Shown: piece after piece, positions 47,567-58,383 of the stretch | How positions within the stretch are numbered: position 1 is the first letter of the stretch | Layout: each line of letters begins with the position of its first letter | From: Acinetobacter lwoffii | Lineage (GTDB): Bacteria; Pseudomonadota; Gammaproteobacteria; Pseudomonadales; Moraxellaceae | Assembly: GCF_024129355.1 (NCBI RefSeq) | Contig: NZ_JAMXXP010000003.1 | Coordinates: forward strand, 1 to 64,000 | Direction of reading: 5' to 3' | Length of the DNA stretch: 64,000 nucleotides | Made by a program: the position numbers and the translations under genes | Notes under the pieces: model-generated | The model's input: the letters and a program-made list of their open reading frames with translations, nothing else | What the model was told of the DNA's origin: nothing | The model's database searches: none

Positions 47567-48941
47567 GCTCATGCCATTGCAATTGTTCACGTAAGCGTAC
47601 GACTTCACCAATAATGGTCAAAGTCGGTGCCTGAATCTGATGTTCGGACACTTTGGATGCAATATCTGCAAGCGTTCCTACTAAGACTTTCTGTTCAGGC
47701 GTCGTACCTTTAGAAACCAAGGCCACTGGCATGTCGGCTCGCTGACCATGAGCGATTAATTCTGCACAGATTTTCTCCAGCCCAACCAGCCCCATATAAA
47801 GCACCAAGGTCTGGTTTTCATAGACTAACTCACTCCAAGGCAATTCTGGCGAACCTTCTTTTAAGTGACCTGTCAGAAAACGCACACTTTGCGCATAATC
47901 ACGATGGGTTAATGGAATACCAGCATAGGCTGAACATCCTGAAGCTGCAGTAATCCCTGGAACCACTTGGAAAGTAATCCCAGCAGCAAATAGCTCTTCA
48001 ATCTCTTCACCGCCACGCCCGAAGATAAATGGGTCACCGCCTTTCAGACGACAAACCCGCTTTCCTTCACTGGCATATTTCACCAATAAGGCATTAATCC
48101 CATCTTGCGGAACCGCATGATTGGAACGTGCCTTACCGACATAGATCTTTTCCGCATCGCGTCGGCACAGCTCCATAATTGGCGCTGAAACCAGTCGGTC
48201 GTAAATCACCACATCGGCTTGCTGCATCAAACGCAAGGCTTTTAAGGTCAACAATTCTGGATCACCAGGACCCGCACCGACCAAGTAGACTTCACCTTTC
48301 GGCTGTTGCCATTCCTGTAAGGCCTGCTCGATCAGGCTATCTGCTTCCGCGATATTGTCGTTGAACACCTGTTCTTTTAGCGGACTGGCATATAAATCTT
48401 CCCAGAAAATACGGCGTTCATCCGGATTGACAATTTTAGCCTTAACCGCACTGCGCCATTTTCCTGAAAACTCGGCCAACTTGCCCATACCATGTGGAAT
48501 AGCGGCTTCTAACTGAGTACGGATCTGCCGCGACAATACGGGCGACGTGCCATTCGATGCCACCGAAATGACCAAGGGCGAACGGTCAATAATCGCAGGC
48601 ACCATAAACCGGCAATGCGGCGGATCATCAACGCTATTGACCAGGACATTTTCCGCTTCACACAGTTCAAAGACCTGACGATTGGTCTCTGCATCGTCAG
48701 TCGCTGCAATAACCAGTCGATATGGACGTAACGCAACTTCAGGATGAAAAGCCGCCTGCACATATTGTCCTTGGCTATTTTGCACAATTCTCAACAGACT
48801 CTCTTCAATTTCAGGCGCAATCACATGAATGATCGCACCTGCTTTTTGAAGTAAAAGTGCTTTACGGTATGCAATATGTCCACCACCGACAATCAGACAA
48901 GGTTGCTGTTGCAACTTTAACGAGATTGGAAAAATATCCAC
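47559..48941 (-). CDS. cysG: siroheme synthase
   Basis: Trifunctional enzyme of 460 residues that converts uroporphyrinogen III to siroheme, the cofactor of sulfite and nitrite reductases. N-terminal precorrin-2 dehydrogenase/ferrochelatase (about 1-200) has VGGGHIAYRKALLLQKAGA. The C-terminal uroporphyrinogen methyltransferase has YLVGAGPGDPELLTLKALR near 219-237 and VVPGITAASGCSAYAGIPLTHR near 318-339. Its stop codon TAA falls inside the first (partial) repeat of the 58-bp array, so the last residues (HERG) abut the repeats. serS lies upstream. Confidence 0.96.
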   Translation of the reverse strand: MDIFPISLKLQQQPCLIVGGGHIAYRKALLLQKAGAIIHVIAPEIEESLLRIVQNSQGQYVQAAFHPEVALRPYRLVIAATDDAETNRQVFELCEAENVLVNSVDDPPHCRFMVPAIIDRSPLVISVASNGTSPVLSRQIRTQLEAAIPHGMGKLAEFSGKWRSAVKAKIVNPDERRIFWEDLYASPLKEQVFNDNIAEADSLIEQALQEWQQPKGEVYLVGAGPGDPELLTLKALRLMQQADVVIYDRLVSAPIMELCRRDAEKIYVGKARSNHAVPQDGINALLVKYASEGKRVCRLKGGDPFIFGRGGEEIEELFAAGITFQVVPGITAASGCSAYAGIPLTHRDYAQSVRFLTGHLKEGSPELPWSELVYENQTLVLYMGLVGLEKICAELIAHGQRADMPVALVSKGTTPEQKVLVGTLADIASKVSEHQIQAPTLTIIGEVVRLREQLQWHERG

Positions 48942-49014
48942 GAACTACCTCAAAATTATAAATCTGACTGTCTATGCAATTTTCATGCACATTTAGGGAT
49001 GCTGAGATCGACAA

Positions 49015-51148
<2,134 letters not shown>

Positions 51149-51267
51149 CCTGAGCTCCCAAAATTTTGCAATTTCATTGACTCGACTTTTATTTATTCTA
51201 AGACGCTCTCCTGTCTAGATATAGCTGAACCTTGTAGCCTGTCCAAAACAATCCCGATGATTGGCAA

Positions 51268-51298
51268 TAAAAAAGCAACCTCGAAAGGTTGCTTTTTC
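51268..51298 (-). terminator. intrinsic terminator of lolA
   Basis: Stem AAAAAGCAACC / GGTTGCTTTTT lies downstream of lolA on the minus strand. Confidence 0.85.
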
Positions 51299-51317
51299 AG
51301 TTGGTTCATATTGATGC

Positions 51318-52013
51318 TTATTGATCAATGATGTCCGTACCTTTTGGTGGGGTAAAATTAAAGGTAGAGGCTGGAATACTGTTATTTACTTTTACATTGC
51401 TAAATTTGATATTGGTGGTTTGTCCCAATGAATCCTGCAAGATCATCAAGCTTGGTGCTTTGTTCGCGCCAAAGCTAATGGTCAGGCTTTCAAACACACC
51501 ATCGGTATTTTTAGGATACAGCGTGTAATAGGTTTTACCTTTATTTGGCTGAGTCACCCGGTAAGACTGCATAATCTGGCTGGTGTTTCCTGACAGCAAT
51601 AAGGCCGGCGTATTGGCAACCTGCTCATCTAAGCTTTGACGAACAGCTTGCTGCAAGTCCGGATCATAAATCCATACGGTTTTACCCGTGGTTGCAATGA
51701 CTTGCTTCGACGGTGCGGTCGTTTCCCAATAGAATTTACCTGGACGCGCGACTTTCATCACCCCTTTAAAGGTTTGATTCATATGTTGTGCAGTCAAACC
51801 TTTTTTCTGGGTCGCTCTCGGATTGGTCACCTTGGTGCTTTGCTCGAAATTTGCCGTCATGCTACGCACATGATTGAGTTGCTTGACCAGACTGGCTGTT
51901 GCCTGTTGCTCCGAAGCTGCCACAGGTGCAGCAAACACGGTTGTACTCATCACCGGTGCTAAAGTCACTGCACCCAGAGCCATAGCACAGACGGTTTTAC
52001 GAAGCATATTCAT
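51318..52013 (-). CDS. lolA: outer membrane lipoprotein carrier protein LolA
   Basis: Periplasmic chaperone that takes lipoproteins from LolCDE to LolB. It has 231 residues, with a signal peptide ending near AAPVAAS (about residue 30). The mature part shows MTANFEQSTKVTNPRA, then the hydrophobic KVARPGKFYWETTAPSKQVIATTGKTVWIYDPDLQQAV that lines the lipid cavity. AAAGGTGA lies 6 bases before ATG 52013. The mate lolB is at 27.6 kb. Confidence 0.93.
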   Translation of the reverse strand: MNMLRKTVCAMALGAVTLAPVMSTTVFAAPVAASEQQATASLVKQLNHVRSMTANFEQSTKVTNPRATQKKGLTAQHMNQTFKGVMKVARPGKFYWETTAPSKQVIATTGKTVWIYDPDLQQAVRQSLDEQVANTPALLLSGNTSQIMQSYRVTQPNKGKTYYTLYPKNTDGVFESLTISFGANKAPSLMILQDSLGQTTNIKFSNVKVNNSIPASTFNFTPPKGTDIIDQ

Positions 52014-52214
52014 AATTTCACCTTTATATTTTGCGTGATCGCAATTTATTTGATAGCTCATCTTAAACGAAAATTAAAAGCTAAAATGATAGAAAATAAG
52101 AACTTTTGTATTGTTATTAATTCGAAACCGGTTTTTTTGTTCATCATTATGAAGATTTCAGGACAATTTTTACATTATGGAATGTCGCTTAATCTGCCTA
52201 TTAATTTTCAGGCA

Positions 52215-52248
52215 TAAAAAAACCCACAATAACTGTGGGCTTTTTTCT
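52215..52248 (-). terminator. intrinsic terminator of the rplU-rpmA operon
   Basis: Stem CCCACA / TGTGGG with A and T runs lies just downstream of rpmA. Confidence 0.8.
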
Positions 52249-52259
52249 ATCTCAGCGAA

Positions 52260-52514
52260 TTACGCGTCAACAGATACGTAGCGACGGCCGAATTGACCTT
52301 TCACTTCGAATTTTACTACGCCATCAGCAGTAGCAAATAATGTATGGTCACGACCCATACCAACGTTTTGACCAGCGTGGAATTCAGTACCACGTTGACG
52401 AACGATGATGTTACCTGCAGTTACAGTTTGACCACCGTAAACTTTAACACCTAACATCTTAGGATTCGAATCACGACCGTTCTTAGTCGAACCACCGGCT
52501 TTTTTAGTTGCCAT
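52260..52514 (-). CDS. rpmA: 50S ribosomal protein L27
   Basis: An 84-residue basic protein with the N-terminal tail reaching the peptidyl transferase centre: [23 protein letters not shown]. The rest ([28 protein letters not shown]) is standard. The family often has a cleaved N-terminal prepeptide in Firmicutes; none is seen here. It is 19 bases downstream of rplU. Confidence 0.98.
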   Translation of the reverse strand: MATKKAGGSTKNGRDSNPKMLGVKVYGGQTVTAGNIIVRQRGTEFHAGQNVGMGRDHTLFATADGVVKFEVKGQFGRRYVSVDA

Positions 52515-52533
52515 GTCTATTTACTCCTCGTAA

Positions 52534-52845
52534 TTAGCCTGAAATAGCTGTAATTTTCAACTCAGTGAACCATTGACGGTGACCTTGTTGTTTACGGTAG
52601 TGTTTACGACGACGCATTTTGATGATGCGGATTTTGTCGTGACGACCATGGCTAACTACTTCAGCAGTTACAGTAGCACCAGCAACAACTGGAGCACCGA
52701 TTTGAATGCTTTCACCGTTAACAAGCATCAATACGTCATCAAACGTAATAGTCGCGCCAGTTTCAGCTTTCAATAATTCTACTTTAAGGGTTTCACCCTC
52801 AACTACACGGTGCTGTTTACCACCGCTTTGGATTACTGCGTACAT
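52534..52845 (-). CDS. rplU: 50S ribosomal protein L21
   Basis: A 103-residue protein, usual length. [22 protein letters not shown] opens it and [26 protein letters not shown] is the rRNA-binding basic block. ATG 52845 is the standard start; the longer reading frame continues upstream without support. It forms an operon with rpmA, divergent from ispB. Confidence 0.97.
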   Translation of the reverse strand: MYAVIQSGGKQHRVVEGETLKVELLKAETGATITFDDVLMLVNGESIQIGAPVVAGATVTAEVVSHGRHDKIRIIKMRRRKHYRKQQGHRQWFTELKITAISG

Positions 52846-53289
52846 AATGTACTCCAAACAAGCCCGTGTCGTCGTGCCGATAAAGGAATATATCGAACTT
52901 AAGACGTACGCCACTGGGGGATATCTAAGGGCGAGGATTTTAAGGGATATTCAAAAAAACAACAAGCCATTTTACTGAAATAATAATGAGCAGGATGCGC
53001 TAATTATTTAACTATTAAATAATTTCTATCAAATCAAATACTCAAGATATATTCAGCAACAAAATAATACAGCAGAAATCCGGCCAGTTTGATTAATATA
53101 CTCAGCCTGACGAATAGGGCGATGCCCTGACCTTTCCTGATTTTTTATGGCTCGAAATATGGATCGAATCTACATAAGATCTATAAAAAGCTGATTTTTA
53201 GTGGAGTTTATGCATTTCTTAGGTTTCACTCATGTTATAAATTGTTAAACTACGCCCAGCGATTTACCAGACTAGAGGTTTTCTTTCAC
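52846..53289. other. intergenic region between rplU and ispB
   Basis: This 444-base gap has no convincing gene. It is AT-rich and should contain divergent promoters. The only clear element is an extended -10 motif at 53233-53241 ahead of ispB. Confidence 0.5.
53233..53241 (+). promoter_or_regulatory. possible extended -10 promoter of ispB
   Basis: TGT-TATAAA lies about 49 bases before the ispB start. The -35 region is weak. Confidence 0.35.
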
Positions 53290-54267
53290 ATGACCATCGA
53301 CTTTAAGCAAGACATTCTCGCGCCTGTTGCTAACGACTTTGCTGCGATGGACACATTCATTAATGAAGGAATTACCTCAAAAGTTGCATTAGTGATGGCT
53401 GTCAGCAAACATGTGGTAGAAGCGGGTGGCAAACGTATGCGCCCGATTATGTGCCTTTTGGCCGCCAAGGCGTGTGGTGCTGAAAATTTAGAACCGCACC
53501 GCAAACTGGCTGCAATCATTGAGATGCTGCATACCGCAACACTGGTGCATGATGATGTGGTGGATGAGTCTGGCCTGCGCCGTGGCCGCCCGACGGCCAA
53601 TGCGACCTGGAATAACCAGACTGCGGTTTTAGTCGGTGACTTTCTGATTTCACGTGCTTTTGATTTGCTGGTCGATCTGAACAACATGGTGTTGCTCAAA
53701 GATTTTTCGACCGGTACCTGTGAAATTGCTGAAGGTGAAGTGCTGCAACTACAATCCCAGCATCAACCGGAAACCACTGAAGCGACTTATTTGAATATTA
53801 TTCATGGCAAAACTTCGCGCCTGTTTGAACTGGCCACCGAAGGTGCTGCCATTTTGTCGGATAAAGATGAATTCCGTCAGCCTTTAAAAACCTTTGCCGG
53901 ACATTTCGGCAATGCTTTCCAGATTATTGATGACATTTTAGATTACACCTCCGATGCGGACACGCTCGGCAAAAATATTGGTGATGATCTCATGGAAGGT
54001 AAACCGACCCTGCCATTGATTGCGGCACTGAAAAACACCACCGGTGAGCAACATGAAATCATCCGTCGCAGTATTGCGACTGGCGGTACGGAACATCTGG
54101 AACAGGTCATTCAAATTGTCAATGAATCTGGTGCGCTGGATTATTGCCGTCAACGTGCTACAGAAGAAACTGAAATTGCAATTGATGCCTTACAGGCATT
54201 ACCTGACTCCGAATATCGTCAGGCCCTGATTAATCTGGCCAAACTGGCCCTACACCGAATTCAGTAA
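53290..54267 (+). CDS. ispB: octaprenyl diphosphate synthase / polyprenyl synthetase
   Basis: Trans-prenyltransferase of 325 residues making the side chain of ubiquinone. The first Asp-rich motif DDVVDESGLRRGRPT lies near residues 85-99, and the second DDILDYTSD near 212-220. KRMRPIMCLLAAKA is typical of the N-terminal part. ATG 53290 gives MTIDFKQDILAPV, a normal start; the upstream extension is unlikely. The chain length (octa- or nonaprenyl) is not certain from sequence. Confidence 0.95.
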   Translation: MTIDFKQDILAPVANDFAAMDTFINEGITSKVALVMAVSKHVVEAGGKRMRPIMCLLAAKACGAENLEPHRKLAAIIEMLHTATLVHDDVVDESGLRRGRPTANATWNNQTAVLVGDFLISRAFDLLVDLNNMVLLKDFSTGTCEIAEGEVLQLQSQHQPETTEATYLNIIHGKTSRLFELATEGAAILSDKDEFRQPLKTFAGHFGNAFQIIDDILDYTSDADTLGKNIGDDLMEGKPTLPLIAALKNTTGEQHEIIRRSIATGGTEHLEQVIQIVNESGALDYCRQRATEETEIAIDALQALPDSEYRQALINLAKLALHRIQ

Positions 54268-54282
54268 CTTTTAAACTCGCCT

Positions 54283-56331
54283 ATGCATATTAATTTTCTA
54301 GATCTTTTTCAAAACATGCAACACCAGCTTGAACAACCTCGGGCGGTGCTGGATGAAAATCTTCTGATTGAACTGGTTGAAAGAATCAGACCTGAAGACA
54401 GCAGAAATACCGAAGAGATCGAAGCGAAATTCAATGCATTTATCCGGGCTTTATTACTCACCCCGAATGCGGTTGCCACGCTTCAAACCTTTACCCTGCG
54501 GATCATTAACCGCTATAAACAGACCGGTCTGTTTTCCGATACCGGCATTTTGTCTCTAGATGGATTCTGGAACCAGCTAAACCAGCGCCTTGGTGCACAT
54601 GTCTTGCCGCTGATTCCTGACCATCAACAACTTCAGGAATTATTTCGCAAGGTTTTTTATCAACGTACTGATAAATACTGGCTAGACTATTTTGATGAAG
54701 ATGACTGGCAACGTTTATTTGCAGTCCTGAATCAGGGACATTCCAATCAACCTGAAAAAACCCGGATTAAAGACCAGCTAATCAAGGCACTGACCATTTT
54801 GTCGTACCGGATCAGTGGTATTGGTCTGCACCCTGAATTTATTAATGCCCAGCCTGAACTGATGGAATACGAATCTCCTTTTCTGGTGCAGAATCGTGAG
54901 ATTAACGAGTTTATTCAGGAATATAAAAAACGTTATAACACAGTCACCCTGGTCGATTCGATTACCCCACCGGATGCCTCACAAGCGCTGGTGATGCTGG
55001 AACAATGTCATGATGTCGTGGCCAAGATTCGCCGTTCTACCAAGCGGACTGGCGTCAGTGTCAGCCTGACCTATATGCTGGCACTGCTAGAACAGTGTCT
55101 GGAACGGGTTGAGATTCTGCTGAATATGGTTATGGATGACGATGATCTGCGTTATCAATCCATTGGCCTGTTTATGGCGGACATTACTGAAGCAATTTAT
55201 AGTGAACGCAGTGTGCGGGCCCTGCTGGCTACCAATAGTGAACTTTTAGCTTTACAGGTAACTGAAAATGCCAGCAAGACTGGTGAACATTATGTGAGTA
55301 CCGACAAGCAAGGCTTTCTGGCCATGTATAAATCGGCTGCAGGGGCTGGTGCCATCATCGCAACGATGGCCACCTTAAAAGTTCTGATGACACGCCTCAC
55401 CATGGCCCCTTTGATGCAGGCCTTTAGCTATAGCATGAACTATTCACTAGGTTTTATGCTGATTCATGTGCTGCATTTTACCGTGGCAACTAAACAACCG
55501 GCGATGACTGCCGCTGCACTGGCTGCTACCGTACAGCAGCGTAAAGGCTCGAAAATGGCTCAAATTGCCGAGCTGGCTGCGCTGATTGTAAATATCATCC
55601 GCACCCAGTTTGTCGCCATTTTGGGCAATATTTCTATTGCAATTCCCGTAGCAGCATTGATTACCCTGCTGTGGGATTTTGCGCTGCATGAACCTTTAAT
55701 GAATCATGCCAAGGCTGCCAAAACCCTGCATGACCTGAATCCGTTTACTTCATTGGCGATTCCACATGCAGCGATTGCCGGAGTATGTTTATTCCTGTCC
55801 GGATTATTGGCCGGTTATTTTGACAATATGGCCGTTTATCGCAAAGTCGGCCCGCGACTGAAAGCCCATGTGCGTTTATCGCAGCTGATGGGGCAAGAGC
55901 GTCTTTACCGTTTTGCTGACTATATTGAACGTAATCTGGGTGCACTGGCGGGTAATTTTATTTTCGGGATCATGCTCGGCAGTATGGGTACCCTTGGTTT
56001 TATTCTCGGTCTGCCACTGGATATTCGCCATATCGCCTTTGCCTCTGCCAACTTTATTCAGGGTCTAATTACGATCAATGGTCCCGATATCGGCTTGATC
56101 GTAGTGTCTTTTCTGGGTGTGTTACTCATTGGCCTGACCAACTTGTTTGTCAGTTTCACTCTGACGATTATTGTAGCCTTACGCGCACGCCGGGTGCGTT
56201 TTGAACAGTGGAAACCTTTGGCAAAACTGGTCATGACGCACTTCCTGACCCGACCTAGTGATTTCTTCTGGCCACCCAAGCAAAGCATTGAAATTGACGA
56301 AAATCATACATCGACAAAAACTCAAAACTGA
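54283..56331 (+). CDS. PF10136-type protein named site-specific recombinase
   Basis: A 682-residue protein that matches the family often named site-specific recombinase (Gcr-like, PF10136). Residues 1-350 are soluble and helical; from about 350 to 640 it has several membrane segments (for example AAGAGAIIATMATLKVLM, LGNISIAIPVAALITLLW and FIFGIMLGSMGTLGFILGLPL). No tyrosine or serine recombinase motif is visible, so the name is doubtful. It begins 15 bases after ispB and may be co-transcribed with it. Confidence 0.8.
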   Translation: MHINFLDLFQNMQHQLEQPRAVLDENLLIELVERIRPEDSRNTEEIEAKFNAFIRALLLTPNAVATLQTFTLRIINRYKQTGLFSDTGILSLDGFWNQLNQRLGAHVLPLIPDHQQLQELFRKVFYQRTDKYWLDYFDEDDWQRLFAVLNQGHSNQPEKTRIKDQLIKALTILSYRISGIGLHPEFINAQPELMEYESPFLVQNREINEFIQEYKKRYNTVTLVDSITPPDASQALVMLEQCHDVVAKIRRSTKRTGVSVSLTYMLALLEQCLERVEILLNMVMDDDDLRYQSIGLFMADITEAIYSERSVRALLATNSELLALQVTENASKTGEHYVSTDKQGFLAMYKSAAGAGAIIATMATLKVLMTRLTMAPLMQAFSYSMNYSLGFMLIHVLHFTVATKQPAMTAAALAATVQQRKGSKMAQIAELAALIVNIIRTQFVAILGNISIAIPVAALITLLWDFALHEPLMNHAKAAKTLHDLNPFTSLAIPHAAIAGVCLFLSGLLAGYFDNMAVYRKVGPRLKAHVRLSQLMGQERLYRFADYIERNLGALAGNFIFGIMLGSMGTLGFILGLPLDIRHIAFASANFIQGLITINGPDIGLIVVSFLGVLLIGLTNLFVSFTLTIIVALRARRVRFEQWKPLAKLVMTHFLTRPSDFFWPPKQSIEIDENHTSTKTQN

Positions 56332-56483
56332 GATAATTACAGTATATTTAGCAACAAATTCCTTACGAAAAAAATGGAATTCGCATAAAATACGCACACT
56401 TGAAAAAAAGTGTACTGACAAGTACACTTTGCTTCAGACAATTGGCCGATTTGCGAACGGTTAAAAGGACAAGGATTTTTGGC

Positions 56484-57086
56484 ATGCATTACTTGTTACT
56501 TTTTGTCGGTATTTTATTTTTAATTTTCAGTGTGTTCATCCTGAATATTCCGGCTTTAAGCAAGCTCGACTTGCGGGCTGTGGAATGGATGAGTCTGTAT
56601 CGCACCGAGTTTTGGAATCAAATTACTCAGTCCTTATCCCTAATAGGTGGCATGCCATTTGTATTATTTTTATCCACGCTATGGTGTATTGCCTTGCTGT
56701 GGTATAAAAAGTATACAAACGCAATTTTTATATGTATCGGAATTATCGGAGGAATTCTCCTAGCTTGGCTGTTGAAATTTGCAATTGCCCGACCCCGACC
56801 ACCAGAATCCTTGCATCTGGTTGAAAGCTTTGGAAGTTCCTTTCCAAGTGCCCATAGTCTATATGCGGCCTGTCTGGCTTGTCTGGCAATTTACATCCAT
56901 CGGCAACATTCCCGTTATACCCTCATCGTGATAGGTGCAGTGGTATGGATGCTGATGATGGGGATCTCAAGAGTTTATCTGGGTGTACATTTTCCTTCAG
57001 ATATCATATCCGGCTGGAGTATCAGTTTTATTTGGATTTCGTTGTGGTATATGGTCTGGATCAGATATTGCGCGGCTCACAAATAA
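56484..57086 (+). CDS. PAP2-family membrane phosphatase
   Basis: A 200-residue membrane phosphatase with about six helices. The PAP2 active site motifs are in order: KFAIARPRPPES, PSAHS (a PSGH variant) and SRVYLGVHFPSD. Family members dephosphorylate undecaprenyl pyrophosphate, phosphatidate or related lipids; which one is unknown here. ATG 56484 follows AAGGA. It is 36 bases upstream of adeI, on the same strand, a neighbour that I also associate with adeIJK in Acinetobacter. Confidence 0.9.
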   Translation: MHYLLLFVGILFLIFSVFILNIPALSKLDLRAVEWMSLYRTEFWNQITQSLSLIGGMPFVLFLSTLWCIALLWYKKYTNAIFICIGIIGGILLAWLLKFAIARPRPPESLHLVESFGSSFPSAHSLYAACLACLAIYIHRQHSRYTLIVIGAVVWMLMMGISRVYLGVHFPSDIISGWSISFIWISLWYMVWIRYCAAHK

Positions 57087-57122
57087 GAAAATTTAGATAT
57101 AAATCTAATTAGAGGTGGAATA

Positions 57123-58370
57123 ATGATGTCTGCAAAGCTTTGGGCACCTGCCCTGACTGCTTGCGCATTGGCAACAAGTCTTGCACTTGTTGGTTGTAGC
57201 AAAGATCCTAAAGAGGGCCAGCAAGCTGGTGCTCAACAACAAATGCCACCGACTGAAGTCGGTGTTCTTGTAGCACAACCGCAAAGTGTAGAGCAGTCTG
57301 TAGAGCTCTCAGGTCGTACAACAGCATTTGAAATTTCAGACGTACGTCCACAAGCCAGTGGCGTGGTGCTTAAACGCTTGTTCACGGAAGGCAGCTATGT
57401 ACGTGAAGGTCAGGCCTTGTATGAAATCGATTCAAGCACCAACCGCACTACAGTAGATAATGCCCGTGCAGCGATTGCCCGTGCTGAAGCCAATCTGGGC
57501 GTATTGCGTGTGAAGGAAGGCCGTTACCGTCAACTGGTCGGTACCAACGCCATTTCTAAACAGGAATATGATGACATCGCGGCACAGGTTAAACTGGCTG
57601 AAGCTGATTTGAATGCCAATCGCGCAACTTTGCGTAATGCAGAAATCAATCTAGGCTATTCGACTGTACGTGCCCCGATTTCGGGCCAGACCAACCGTTC
57701 GTCTGTGACGGCGGGTGCCTTGGTGACAGCGAATCAGCCAGAGCCATTGGTGACGATTCAGCGTCTGGATCCAATCTATGTAGATATCAACCAGTCAAGT
57801 GCTGAGCTTTTACGTTTACGTCAACAGCTTAATCAAGGCAGCTTGAACAGTTCGAACAACACCAAAGTCAAGTTGAAGCTTGAAGATGGCAGTATCTACC
57901 CGGTTGAAGGCCGTCTTGCATTTTCCGATGCCAGCGTGAACCCTGAAACAGGTACTGTGACTTTACGTGCAGTATTCCCGAACAAAAATCACCTGCTTCT
58001 ACCAGGTATGTTTGCCACTGCGCAAATCGTACAAGGTGAAGTACCGAATGCTTTCCTGATTCCGCAAGCAGCTTTGACCCGCACCCCAACAGGTCAGGCA
58101 ATGGCGATGCTGGTCGGTGCTGACAATAAAGTGACGCCACGTCCAGTGACCACCGTTGGTTCCCAAGGCAGCAACTGGATTGTGACTGAAGGTCTGAATC
58201 CAGGCGATAAAGTGATTGTAGATGGTATTGCGAAAGTAAAACCTGAACAGCAAGTTGTACCAAAACCTTATCAACCTCAAGCTGCTGCACCGCAACAGCC
58301 TGCAGCCAGCGAGAAAAAGGCAGATGATGCTAAAGAGAAACCTGAACAAAAACCTGCTGCAAATGCATAA
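57123..58370 (+). CDS. adeI: RND efflux periplasmic adaptor AdeI
   Basis: Membrane fusion lipoprotein of 415 residues linking AdeJ and AdeK. The signal peptide has a lipobox with Cys25 (LALVGCSK). Barrel-sandwich half motif VVLKRLFTEGSYVREGQALYEID (about 79-101), a coiled-coil hairpin (112-175), the second half LGYSTVRAPISGQTNRSSVTAGALV, and VYVDINQSSAELLRLRQQL all match AdeI. The C-terminus is Ala/Gln/Pro rich. AGAGGTGG precedes the start at 57123. Confidence 0.93.
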   Translation: MMSAKLWAPALTACALATSLALVGCSKDPKEGQQAGAQQQMPPTEVGVLVAQPQSVEQSVELSGRTTAFEISDVRPQASGVVLKRLFTEGSYVREGQALYEIDSSTNRTTVDNARAAIARAEANLGVLRVKEGRYRQLVGTNAISKQEYDDIAAQVKLAEADLNANRATLRNAEINLGYSTVRAPISGQTNRSSVTAGALVTANQPEPLVTIQRLDPIYVDINQSSAELLRLRQQLNQGSLNSSNNTKVKLKLEDGSIYPVEGRLAFSDASVNPETGTVTLRAVFPNKNHLLLPGMFATAQIVQGEVPNAFLIPQAALTRTPTGQAMAMLVGADNKVTPRPVTTVGSQGSNWIVTEGLNPGDKVIVDGIAKVKPEQQVVPKPYQPQAAAPQQPAASEKKADDAKEKPEQKPAANA

Positions 58371-58383
58371 GGAGTAATGGTTC

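Noticed and set aside
47189..47614. Plus-strand reading frames through the 58-bp repeats
   Set aside because: They exist only because the repeat lacks stops in those frames. They overlap trmL and cysG and have no ribosome site.
54283..56331. Mobile-element recombinase
   Set aside because: There are no recombinase catalytic motifs, flanking repeats or attachment sites; the protein is membrane-bound.
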